From assembly GCA_015039315.1 (NCBI GenBank), contig WIDE01000002.1, positions 755,391-819,390 on the forward strand: a DNA stretch of 64,000 nt. Direction: 5' to 3'. The stretch's first letter is position 1. Each line of letters starts with the position of its first letter. Of the stretch, positions 1-10,653 are shown piece after piece. The translations under genes were made by a program, and so were the position numbers. The notes beneath the pieces were generated by a model. The model ran no database searches. It had not been told where the DNA came from and worked only from the letters and a program-made list of their open reading frames with translations. This stretch comes from Clavulina sp. PMI_390 (Eukaryota > Basidiomycota > Agaricomycetes > Cantharellales > Hydnaceae).

Positions 1-145
1 GCGACATTCACTTGGCACTGCACTCCAGAGGACGCTAGGCATATTACTTCTGCTGCCCCGTCGCTGCCGATCGGTGTTCAAGCGCGACATTCACTTGGCA
101 CTGCACTCCAGAGGACGCTAGGCATATTACTTCTGCTGCCCCGTC
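1..145. repeat. Two direct copies of a 62-bp sequence at the window edge
   Basis: Bases 1-62 recur without a mismatch at 84-145, separated by 21 unrelated bases, giving a period of 83. The first copy begins exactly at base 1, so more copies may lie upstream or the sequence may be a contig end with a collapsed or duplicated assembly edge. I see no ORF or known element in it. Function unknown. Confidence 0.85.
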
Positions 146-669
146 CTTCATAGCATCAAGCCATCCAAATTTCCAAAGTCAAAGCCCTTTGTCTGATTTC
201 GGGGACGAGGAGTCCGATACCCGTCGTTCGCCGGATCGGTGCCATCACCTTTTTGCTCAATCGAGCTTACTCTCGGCCCCTATTCTATTTCCTGGGACTC
301 AGTCCCTTCTGCTTGCTTCGCTGTGCAGAGGCATTGCGTAAATTAAGGCCATCTTCACCGAGCTATTTCTGCCAAACCCCTGCAATCCACTACCTGTGAT
401 ATAGTCAACAAGCTCGTGCGACGACCATCAAGTACTGCAGAGAGCTCTCTCTCTCCCCTCTCTCCATCGTCTCGTCGGCTATATCTTTGTTTATTTCTCT
501 TCACCCCTTGCACACTCTCCTTCCCACTCTCTGCTGAAACCCTCTCTCCTTAATCCTTCACGCTTATTTCTTTTGTCCTTCAACATCTCTTGAAGTCCTT
601 TCTTGCTCCTATAATCTTTTGCGAATCCCTTCCCCAACCCATCGACAGCAATATCCGCTACTAAGCCAA
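146..669. other. Upstream/leader region of the DHX29-like helicase gene
   Basis: No coding region supported. The last 250 bases are rich in C and T (CTCTCTCT runs near 443-460), as is usual for basidiomycete promoters and 5' leaders. No clear TATA box. Probably promoter plus 5' UTR of the helicase gene. Confidence 0.5.
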
Positions 670-3600
670 ATGGCGAAGAAGAAGAAGACACAGCTCAAGC
701 CTGTTGCTCGCCCTATCGCGACAGCATCTGTTCCCAAGAAAGTCGTGCCTGCCGAGACGGCAACAGATGAGGTGGCTTCAGATGAGGTTGTTGTTGACGC
801 CGATGCAGCGGACGGTGCTGGCGCCTCTGGTGGTAATGCCCCTGATGTAGAGCCTGAGTCCGAGGAAGTTAAAGCTCTCAAGGCCGAGGAGAAAGAGCTA
901 CAAAACCTTGTTGAAAAACTACAGGACAAAACGGAGAAGGAGATCAACAGGACTATCAAGGTGCGCTGGCGAAAGCCTTCCCAACATTGAGTTCTGACTC
1001 ACCCACACAATCAATAGGCCCTGGAGTATGAGCGAAGAATGTCCAAAACTTTGCCTTCTCTGAATCTGGATCCTGTACTAAGGACAAGAATTTTGAAGCT
1101 CTACCTTGAGGAGGAAACGGAAGCAGACTGTATGTGAGCTGAAGTTGGAAGTCCCTGCCAATAGACTGATAGCCACCTTAGCGTCTGGGCTACCGCCAAT
1201 CGACGACCCATTGGAGAAGATTTTGGTTCGAGTTGGGATAACTTATGGGGTCCTTATGCGCTCGGGATTTACAGAGGACCGTGTCCTTGAGTGCCTCAAG
1301 CTGAGTCAATCATTTGAGCTCGATGAAGCCTTCGATTGGGTGAGTAACATGTTGATTCCGGTTGCAGTCTCGCCGTTGACCTTCATCTTGCCAGCTTTGT
1401 CTGCATTGCGATGAGGAGGAGCTAGAGCTGGACAAGGAGAAAGGTCCGTATCCAAGCCTACATAGTTTCAGGTGTACTATTCCAGTGGGATGTTAACAAG
1501 ATCTTGCTCCCAGAGATACCTGAAGAGCCTAAAAGCCCTGTCTTGCCGCAAACGCCAAGAACTCCTCAGGCCTTCCAGACCCCATCCGCCCTATCGGTTA
1601 CTGCTCCAATGACCCCCTCGCCTCTCAGTCGGCAGGAATCTGTTACTTCATCCATTGCGGCGGTCCTCGATGCTGCTAACACCCCAACAACACCTACCCC
1701 TCAGGACCTGAAGTCACGAGTGCTGACTGCATACCAGAAGAGCCAAACGGACGACAGCGACACCCGCTCAATCAGCACCTCGACGTCCACGTCTGACATG
1801 CTTGACCTTGACCCTAACGCCGAGTTTGCCCGACTCAAGCTTAAGATCTTCCAGCGAGGACTGGAGAAAGGCACATCATCCCCTGAGTTCGCAAAGCTGA
1901 ATGCGGCAGACGAAGCACGTCTTGCGGAGTTACGAAAGCATTACTTCTTCAAAGAGAAAGATGCTGAACTGATGTTCCGCCACCTCAAGACTAGTGCGAT
2001 AGCTGCCGCAAAGGAGGCTCGACTCAGAGATTTGGACTCGCCAGCGCCTTCATCATCTGTTAGCTCGAACCTCTCCGCCCTCGGTGCCAGCCCTTCAAAG
2101 AAAGGGAGTCGGAAAGATCGTGCTCGTCCCCCTAGCCTCGCCACTCCCTCGAGGTCGACGCAAGGTAGTCCCAAGAAGCCTGCCATCAATGTATCCAATG
2201 ATTCGGGAACTGATGAGAGTGAGGGGGCTGGTGGCATGTTTGGCAATCTGCTTGATGAAATGCCTGCTTCAGAGACCATAGTGGGCTCGAACGGAGCCAA
2301 TACTCTCATTCGTATCCGAGATATGTCTCTCCCTAAACAATGGGGTGGCCGCACGCCGAAACTGCTTTTGATGGAGGTAGCCCGCAAACTGGATCGCTAT
2401 TCTGCCCTGACGTATTCTGTCATCAATGCGGGATCAAGCCGCGCTGTGCGATGCGCTCTCAGCATTCGATGGGGTGCAGCTGGAAGACAGAAGCAGCTAC
2501 CTGAGGAATGGGTCATGAACGAGGACGGATGCCACGATCAAGGGCAGGCCGAGCAGTTTGTCGCAACTCTTGCCCTGCACGCTCTTTCCTTTTTGCCGGT
2601 GCCTGGCTTTGCAGCTAGTGTCACTTCAGGAGGCGCTGGCTCAAGCGGCGCCGCACAGTCTCATTTCCGCGTCTTACCCCCGATTTATCGTGACTTGTGG
2701 GACGAGCTTGAAGCTAAGAGAAAGGATTCCGAAGATTCGGCCAACCGTGGAATCTGGAGAAGACTACGAGATATCGTCGAGCCTCGAGTAGGAGCCATCT
2801 CCAAGGTCCGTGGCTTTCTTTTTTCAACAGGGCTACATCGCGCCCCTTTGATTGGAAATGTGGCTTACTTGCGCGCGCTGGTCTGTTATGTAGTCCGTGA
2901 AATCAGTCAAGGCGCCTGTAGTTGTCGATGATACCCCGGAGCACTGGGAATCGCGCGCGGCGGCTTCAGACCAACAGGTGATTGACAACTTCCGCGCGCG
3001 TCAGATGACGCGTGCATACCAGGAGATGTTTGTAAGTATAGCAAGTTTGATTCCCATGTTCTCAGGCACTAAATTAGGATTCACCAAGGTCCACCGCATG
3101 AACCTTCCAATTGCGCCGTTCCGGAATGAGATCGTCACCATTCTCGATAACAATCAGGTTATGGTCCTCAGTGGTGAAACAGGCTGGTGAGCATGCTCTT
3201 TTTCCGCATCTCCATAGTGATAATTCATTCTCGTTTGCAGCGGAAAGAGCACTCAGGTTCCAGCCTTCATCTTGGAAGAGCAACTCTCTCGCGGATTACC
3301 CTGCAAGATTTACTGTACGGAGCCCCGTCGGATTTCCGCCATCTCCCTTGCACAGCGAGTCTCGCAGGAACTAGGTGATGCTCCTGGTGCTGTTGGAACC
3401 AATGCATCTTTGGTTGGTTACTCGATCCGTTTGGAGAGTAACACATCAAGAAATACCAGGTTAGCGTATGTTACCAATGGTATCGCGCTAAGGATGCTCG
3501 AATCTGGAAGCGGGACGAACGGGAAAGATACAGCATTCGACGAGATCACGGTGAGCATATAGTTTGCTGGTATGGAGTGACTGGCTAACGGGTGGCATTC

Positions 3601-6325
3601 GCATAGCATTTAATTGTAGATGAGGTTCGATGTCATTTTTTTTTGTTACCTTCATTCTCCTTGGACATTCTGCTTACACAGCTTTCTAGGTTCACGAACG
3701 TTCGATAGAGAGTGATTTCCTATTGATTATTCTAAAGAGTCTCTTAGAACAACGCCCAAATCTTAAGTCAGTCACTGAGCTCATCAGGGAGTTTTGGGCT
3801 CACATGTTTGGCATAGGGTTGTTCTCATGTCTGCTACACTTGACGCCGAGAAAATTTCGGACTATTTTGGCGGCTGTCCAATCCTGCGGGTTCCTGGCCG
3901 AACTTTCCCTGTCGACGTCCGTTTCATGGAGGATGCTGTCGAGTTGACTCGCTGGTCTGTTCAAGAGGGATCAATTTATGCGAAACGATGTATGTATCCT
4001 ATTCCTCCACTCTATCCATATCATGCTCAATGGTTTTTTTCTTCGGATCTAGTGAACGATCCTTTCCATAAGAACAAACAGGCTCTCGAATGGAACGAGG
4101 AAACAGCGCTTAATGAAGACGATGAGGAGACGTCTGACGGTCCTTCTCCTTCCAAATTAGAACCTCGTTACTCTCAATCCACTGTCAGCACTGTGAATCT
4201 TTTCGACGAACGTACGATCCCGTATGATTTGATCGTCAGACTCATGGAGGTGATATGCTATCAGAACGAGCAGTATATCCCATTCTCCGCAGCCATCCTC
4301 GTATTCATGCCCGGGATGAACGAGATTCGGCGTCTGCATGAAATGCTGACAGAGCATGAGGTCTTTGGAGGCGATGCGTTCCAAATTCACCCACTCCATT
4401 CTACCATTTCTACGGAGAATCAATCGCTTGTCTTTGAATTACCTCCTGTTGGAGTACGGAAGATAGTGATAGGTACGTTGATTGGCAATACACAACTGAC
4501 TCAAAGATTCATATTCTCCATTGTTAGCCACCAATATTGCGGAGACTGGCGTGACAATCCCAGATATCACTTGTGTGATAGATACGGGCAAGCACCGTGA
4601 GATGAGGTACTGGTGCTTTTTATGCTTTGTTCCTCGATAGCTGAACACTCTGCCTCCAGGTTCGATGAGAAACGACAAATCAGTCGCTTGGTTGAGACTT
4701 ATATTGCGCGAAGCAATGCGGCCCAGCGTCGTGGTCGAGCTGGTATGGATCCAGCTCCCCTTCTAACCCATAACACTATCTTATATAGTCAATGTTCTTC
4801 TTTTCATAGGTCGCGTTCAGTCCGGCCTTTGTTTCCATCTCTTCACAAAGTTCCGCCATGACAATCTTGTGGGTTGGGAAGTGGTGGAAGCTATAGATCC
4901 TCGTTGACCTTTCCTTCGTTTTTCATTAGATCGCTGAACATCCTCTCCCTGAGATGCTTCGTCTCAGCCTGTCTGACCTTGCTCTACGTACCAAGATCTT
5001 GAAAGTGAAGTTGGGCGGAACAATAGAAGAAGTATTGTCCAAAGCGCTTGACCCGCCAGCTGCCACCAATGTGCAGCGAGCCGTTGCTGCGTTGGTAGAA
5101 GTGAAGGCTCTTACAGCAAGCGAAGACATTACCCCAATGGGTCGCCTCCTCAGCAAATTGCCTACCGACGTTCACCTCGGAAAGTTTTTGTTGACCGCTG
5201 CTGTCTTCAAATGTTTGGATCCAGCGTTGACTATTGCTGCAACTCTCAACTCCAAAAGCCCATTCTTGGTTCCATTTGGGCATGAACAGGAAGCTGAGCG
5301 AGCCAAGAACTCGTTCAAAGTTGGTATGTGTATAGAAAGGACCATGATGGACATCAGCAATTAACACCCGTCTTTTTATCCTCAATATAGAGGGATCAGA
5401 TTTCCTCACGCTCCACGCTGCATTCTCAAGCTGGAGACGCGCGTGTGCGAGCCCAGGGAACATCCGCGTATTCTGTAGGAAGAATTTTCTCAGTCATCAG
5501 AATTTGCAGCAGATCGAGGAGCTTCGGCAGCAATTCCTTGGGTTCGTGCTTCATTTCTTCTGTCGTGTCAGGAAATTTTACCTTCCCTTGCAAATATCTA
5601 GCTACTTGATCGATTCATCATTCATCCGTGTCGACAAAGCCTTCGAACGTGAACTGTCAAGAACACGATTTGGGCGTGGCAAAGTCCGATTTGTTGCTGT
5701 GCCCCCTCAATTTGACCAGAACGCAGGCCAAGAGAGCATTCTGAATGCCGCGCTCGTGGCGGGTCTCTATCCGAAAGTGTTGACTATAGAGCCAGGCTCT
5801 GGGCAGCTTCGAACTTTGTCAAACAATCAACCGACGTCGTTCCACCCGAGCTCTGTCAACTTCCACCGACGAGCAAAGGACTTTGGGGTTAACCACTTGA
5901 GTTACTTTACACTGATGCATTCCAAGAAGCTCTACGTGTGGGAGTCGGGTCCAGTAGATGATCTTGCAATGTTCCTCCTTTGTGGTGATGCTGATTTCAA
6001 GGTACGCGGTCCCATTTGCTCTACGTTTCTGAAAATTGTATCTCACGACGTCCGACAAATTCCACAGCTCTCAGGAAACTCGGCATTCCTCGATCGCAAG
6101 ATCAAATTCTCCGCAGTTCCCAAGTCCAACATGGCAATCAAGATCCTGCGTACCCGCCTGGCGACCGTCCTCTCAGCTCAGATGCGCGGGAAGCCACTCT
6201 CTGCGGCGCAGGTACAGTGGAGCGAGCTCGCACTGTTAGTACTATCCAGAGTGCCCGTGGAGCTGGATGGAGAAGATGAAGCTGTCGTCGTGCGCCAGCC
6301 ACCCTCAGTTGATCTCAAGTTCTGA
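670..6325 (+). CDS. DHX29/Ucp12-type DExH-box ATP-dependent RNA helicase
   Basis: Large superfamily 2 helicase predicted to unwind RNA using ATP, probably in translation or ribosome-associated work if the DHX29 assignment holds. About eighteen short introns. Translation starts MAKKKKTQLKP. A UBA-like helical segment lies near 1190-1440 (GFTEDRVLECL), then a Ser/Pro-rich part, a dsRBD-like segment near 2335-2590 (WGGRTPKLLLMEVARKL), and the helicase core from about 3090: motif I GETGCGKST split by an intron at 3188, motif Ia TEPRRIS, motif II DEVH, motif III SATL, motif V around ATNIAETGVTIPD, motif VI QRRGRAGR. The winged-helix/HA2 and OB-fold regions follow (about 4930-6320). The Lys-rich start and dsRBD-like part resemble DHX29 and fission yeast Ucp12 rather than the splicing DEAH helicases. 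The exact orthologue among DHX29, DHX57 and DHX36 is not proved. Confidence 0.88.
3607..3624 (+). other. 18-nt microexon encoding part of helicase motif II
   Basis: Between an intron ending tag at 3606 and a donor at 3625 sits an exon of only 18 bases reading HLIVDE. It joins upstream FDEIT (ending 3550) and downstream VHERS to complete the motif DEVH. Both flanking introns keep phase 0, and without this exon the Walker B motif would be lost in frame. Confidence 0.8.
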
Positions 6326-6580
6326 GGTAGTTATGCTTGAATACCCTCCTAGTAGTATAGCGCTTGTAGACATACTATATTGTTGGCGTATTCTACTAGC
6401 TAACGACAGCTTTCCCTTTCCCTTTATCTTTCCATGGTATCCGATCTTTCTTGTCACCGTCCTCTTCATCAACAAATGCAACAGCTCGTTGAGATGGTCG
6501 AATCACACGACTGAGTTTCTCTTCTGATTCTTGAATTACGATTGACATCTATGGCCGAAGATCATGTGATGAGAATGCTT
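6326..6580. other. Short spacer between convergent genes
   Basis: About 255 bases between the stops of the helicase and REV7 genes. Presumably both 3' UTRs and terminators. No ORF or RNA gene seen. Confidence 0.5.
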
Positions 6581-7624
6581 TCAGGCTTTAGGGGGAGATG
6601 TGCTGCGCACGTTAATAACTCCCGTTTCTACGGAACGGACAGGGTGTAACTGGGTTTTCTCTGATTTCTGGCCTGTATCACCTTTTTGAGCTGGGACCCA
6701 AGGAGTCGGGCCACCCTGTACATGATTGACAAGTGAGTGGCAAGTGGGGAGATGCGAATGATGCACCAACCGGATCTGATTGCGATGCGGATGGGATAAA
6801 GCCTGGTCGGCATTCAATTACAATGGCGAAATTCAACTCATCTGGGCCGCAGTTGGTACAGCGAGTCAATGGTGACGAACTGAGAGAAAGCATGTAAGGG
6901 GCCAACACACCTGAGGGCTGTAGTTCTTCAAGCTGCGATTCCATTGACGAGATCTTGATCATGAACGCTCGGAAGTATTGATCTAGGGTTTCTTGTGTAA
7001 GACTATTCTCGATCCTGCAGCAGAGACAAGGTTCACAGGAGGACGCCCAGATGAATAGCGAAGTGCATACGGCTGATCCACATCATCGTGGTCGATAGAG
7101 ACAACAAAGTCCAATGAGAACACAAAGCGTTCTAGCGGCCGATCCAGCTGATCTCGAATGACGACAACGACGTGCTGCAGCACTCCCTAGGATAGCAGAT
7201 TGTATGCAACAATGAATGACCTTGGGTTCAGTCGAGACAACTTAGGAATAAGACTAACGAGGAGCATCTCTTCTCCTATGGCTATTACCGCTCCTGTAAT
7301 GTATTCGTTCAATGCAGGGTGCCGTGACTGGTAAACAGGTGCATCATAGCGCCGTCTGAGAATGAAGAGATCGGGAGGATAGACTTGGCGAAGACGCAAG
7401 ATTGTATGAATCGCAACCTCGACTATTCGCGCGAGACGGGCCTTAGCAGATCCCCGAATCGCTGTGGTTCAACTAGTAAATCTGAGACACGCACTGAAAC
7501 CTGTCAGGGCTTTGGTAGTCTCTGTAGTCAGTGCATGAGTTTTGGTGACTTAGACACAAAGGGATTCAAGTAATGCACCCCTATAGCTAAGGCCTTTTGG
7601 GATAGGCTCTGGGGACGTAGTCAT
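6581..7624 (-). CDS. REV7: REV7/MAD2B HORMA-domain protein (DNA polymerase zeta subunit)
   Basis: HORMA-domain adaptor of translesion polymerase zeta (partner of REV3 and REV1), acting in the nucleus in DNA damage tolerance. It has to be assembled from several exons on the minus strand, so no single ORF exposes it. The start at 7622-7624 gives MTTSPEPIPKGLSY. The next exons read ARIVEVAIHTILRLRQVYPP, then DLFILRRRYDAPVYQSRHP and LNEYITGAVIAIGEEML; after an intron comes VLQHVVVVIRDQLDRPLERF, then TQETLDQYFRAFMIKISSME, and finally PWVPAQKGDT to the end SPPKA at 6581. The order matches MAD2L2/REV7 throughout (VREVYP, HPELNQYI, VVVILDKEHRPVEKFVFE in the human protein). Length about 230 residues against 211 in human. 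The exact donor after the first exon is uncertain. Confidence 0.87.
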
Positions 7625-8278
7625 GATGCGATTTGCTTGTGGTCTGAAGGCACGTCGGGCAGGATGGCAGTGAGACTGTCACGGTGACGGTGTTGAAATG
7701 TTTGCTCGTCACGTCGCGTCCGTTATATGCATGTACTCTCACTACGAACAGGTGGTAAACAGTATAGTATGGATGCTATTTCGCCAGTCCCCCGGGGCGC
7801 TATATCCTTTTAATGATCAATTAACGCTTGTCGCTGGGCTCCTGCGCGCTTCATTGTACATGTATGCCTTGACAGCACGTGATCTCAGTGTGCCTCGAAA
7901 CCTTTTGCGCCCAGCCTCGTGTTATTTCCTTGGGGCTGTTCATTGACTACAGGTTGACTCATCTTGATTACTTCTGAACATCCCTCGGGCGCCTCCTGAG
8001 TTCCTCCCTGTGGTCTTTACCCCTCCGATCCTCCCTCAGTTTGTTTACACTGCACCGGCCGCGGCCATCGCTAATCACGCCGAACGACGCACAGCGTGGA
8101 GCAGACCCCACACTCCAAGTCCTGCCACATCCCCCTCTTCAGCCAGAGGCACTAGTCGTTGGCCGCTTTCGTGTCCTGGTTCCTTCAGCAATCGTGGAAG
8201 CGAGTCTTGCGCTAGGTTGGCGCTAGGAGGCTCTGTTCACCCGCTTTCGAGCCATTATCTTTATCCCCTCATAACTCA
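7625..8278. other. Divergent intergenic region REV7 / Zn2Cys6 factor
   Basis: About 650 bases between two divergent starts. Only short chance ORFs. Likely holds both promoters. No TATA box or operator that I can name with confidence. Confidence 0.5.
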
Positions 8279-10470
8279 ATGGCCGCCGACGCCTTGGTAG
8301 TCGCATCTCCTCGCCGAATATGCGCTCATTGTCGAAGAATTAAGAAGGTGGGTCTCCTCAAAGGGGGAGTTCACTCTTAGTCTTCTGAGCTGAGCAGTTG
8401 CTTCTGGTCTCTAGAAGTGCGATGGCGGCTCGCCTTGCCGACGTTGCTTACAACGCAAGGTTCCATGTGTGTCATCTGACAAGACCCCTCAATCGACCAC
8501 CTTCAATGCCTCCATCGAGCTTCTCCTTGTCGCACTCTCGGACGCTTACGACAATAACATCATGCCTGAGAAGCTCGTTGACAAAATCCGCGCTGTGAAC
8601 CTCACTGGAGCTCATGACCACCACCACTCCGCCGCCCCGTCGGAGCTCCCTGTATTTCCAGTGCCAGATGGTAGTGGACCATTTCAAGGAGTGAATCGCT
8701 TCCTGTGCCCGCGCCGTCAGATTTGCTCAACCGAGACCCAAACGGGTTACTTTCCCGTGGCTCCCCGCGACGAGCTCGATTCAATGTGGGACGAGGAAGA
8801 TCCAGAAGCGGTTGTCGCTTCTCCTGCGAACCGACTGAAGCTGTAGGTCCCCCTGCCTTCCTTGTCATTTCGCCTTACGTGAGCCCCAATTTTGCTGACG
8901 CTAGGTTCTTGTCAGCATTCTTATTTTCCTATCCCACCGACTATATTGCTCGTTTACCATGGATCTCAGTCGATTTTTTGACATGCTCCAGCGCCCCCCT
9001 GACGACCCGAAGAGCATTCACCCATCTCTACTATATGCTATCTACGTCGTGGCTTGTGCCATCTCCGGCGGCCGTGCAGCCGAGCAGTGCGATTATTATT
9101 GCATTCGCGCTCGTGCTGAAATGACAAACTCGCTCCGTGATCTTGACCGGCTCACCCACTTCCTATGGGCAAGTGTGGTCCTGGGATCGTACGGCACGAA
9201 CTGCGGACGGATCACCGAATCCTACGTGTATCTTAGCACTGCTGCACAGTTCGCGGTTGCTCTGAATCTCAGACCAAGCACGACATTGCGTGGTCGACCG
9301 CTTCGCCCTGACGAATCATCCATTCTACTGCCGCCTTCCACCGACCCAGAGGAAGATCTCGACAGATACAACCTCTCCCGTGCCCTATATATGGCTGAGA
9401 GGGCTATATCGATGGTGACAGGGTTACCGACCGTGATTTCGGATCAGCCTGACGACCTGGCGGCTGCCCACCCAGCCCCAACTGTCGCAAACGGAGCATT
9501 AAATGTAAAGCCCCTCATGGTGGACAAGCTGTCTTTTTTCCCTGCCCTCTGACCACGTGTCTTTGTAGGAAATCCACCAAGAACTTGCGGACACTATACG
9601 GAGCGACCCCTCACCGTCCTACAAGTTCCTCAGGCTTTATGATCGCATCGAACGGCTGGCGCTCAGAACGAACGGTCAGTAGGTTTTATATGAACCTAGT
9701 TTCTATCTCTATGCCCAAATCATGACTGCGCTTCTTGACTGAGACCTAAATTTGAAGGAAACATCAAAAGCGCTACAGACCACGTGGAGTTTTCTGTCCT
9801 GGAAGCTCTCCTCAATGTCTCTAGCAGCACTCTACCCCAACTCTCGGATGTAACAGGTCTCGAGACAGATGAGGCATCTACCCTTGTCAATCCCCACCTC
9901 ATCATCTCCTGTACCACGTATCACGCGTGTATCTTGTTGCTGAATGGTATGACCATTTACGGGAAAGCAAATCCCAAGTCAAAGGCATTGCAGTTCCACG
10001 CAGCAAAAACACTGGCGGAGTTGTTCGGCCAGATCCGTGGTGCTAAAGGCACGCCCAAAGTTAGGAGCTTCATTGTACCAGCCGTAAGTGTTCATCTCTC
10101 TCTCTTTTGCAGCACAGACACCCTGTCTAATCGCTTCGATATACATAGCTCCATGCCCTGAATGCTGTTCGCTTCTTCACCGCCTACCTACGACAACCCG
10201 ACGTCCAGCGCGATAACCGAGTGCTTGCGACCTGCTACCGCTCGCTTACAATCATAACAGACTACCTGCTCGAAGTGTATGGACACTTCCCATCCTGGGG
10301 TATGTTCTCTGCTATTCCCAACTTAATCCTTGGGCTGATCTGACCTATCGTTTCTAGGCGCCCTTGTGGGATCCCTCAAAAATCTCGTCCTTGACGATCC
10401 ACTTGCAACCTTTCCAACGCCACCTTCCTCCAGAGCCTCGGCGTCTGGCAGCTCTCCGGGCAGTCACTGA
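8279..10470 (+). CDS. Zn(2)-Cys(6) fungal transcription factor
   Basis: Nuclear DNA-binding regulator of unknown target. The start gives MAADALVVASPRRICAHCRR; an intron splits the zinc cluster after KK and the next exon supplies KCDGGSPCRRCLQRKVPC, so the full set is CX2CX6CX5CX2CX6C, the fungal binuclear cluster. After several introns, the segment around 8959-9552 (RITESYVYLSTAAQFAVALN, then MAERAISMVTGLPTVI) resembles the fungal transcription-factor middle homology region. The last exon begins GALVGSLKNLVLDD and ends in a Ser/Pro-rich tail with TGA at 10468-10470. It faces Ku80 tail to tail and has no obvious pathway partner here. Confidence 0.85.
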
Positions 10471-10653
10471 TATATATGCGTCCATGTTGTACAGCTTGTG
10501 TTATGATTATATTTGGGCTGCAGAGCAAAAGTACATTGTATTGAGCCAGATGATGGTCTTGGGTTTGTGGGTAATGCGACCGTCATACAGATTGTACAAT
10601 GGTGGGGAGGGATGAAGTGCAGTAGCCAAGCTGACGCTTCGGGACGGACAAGA

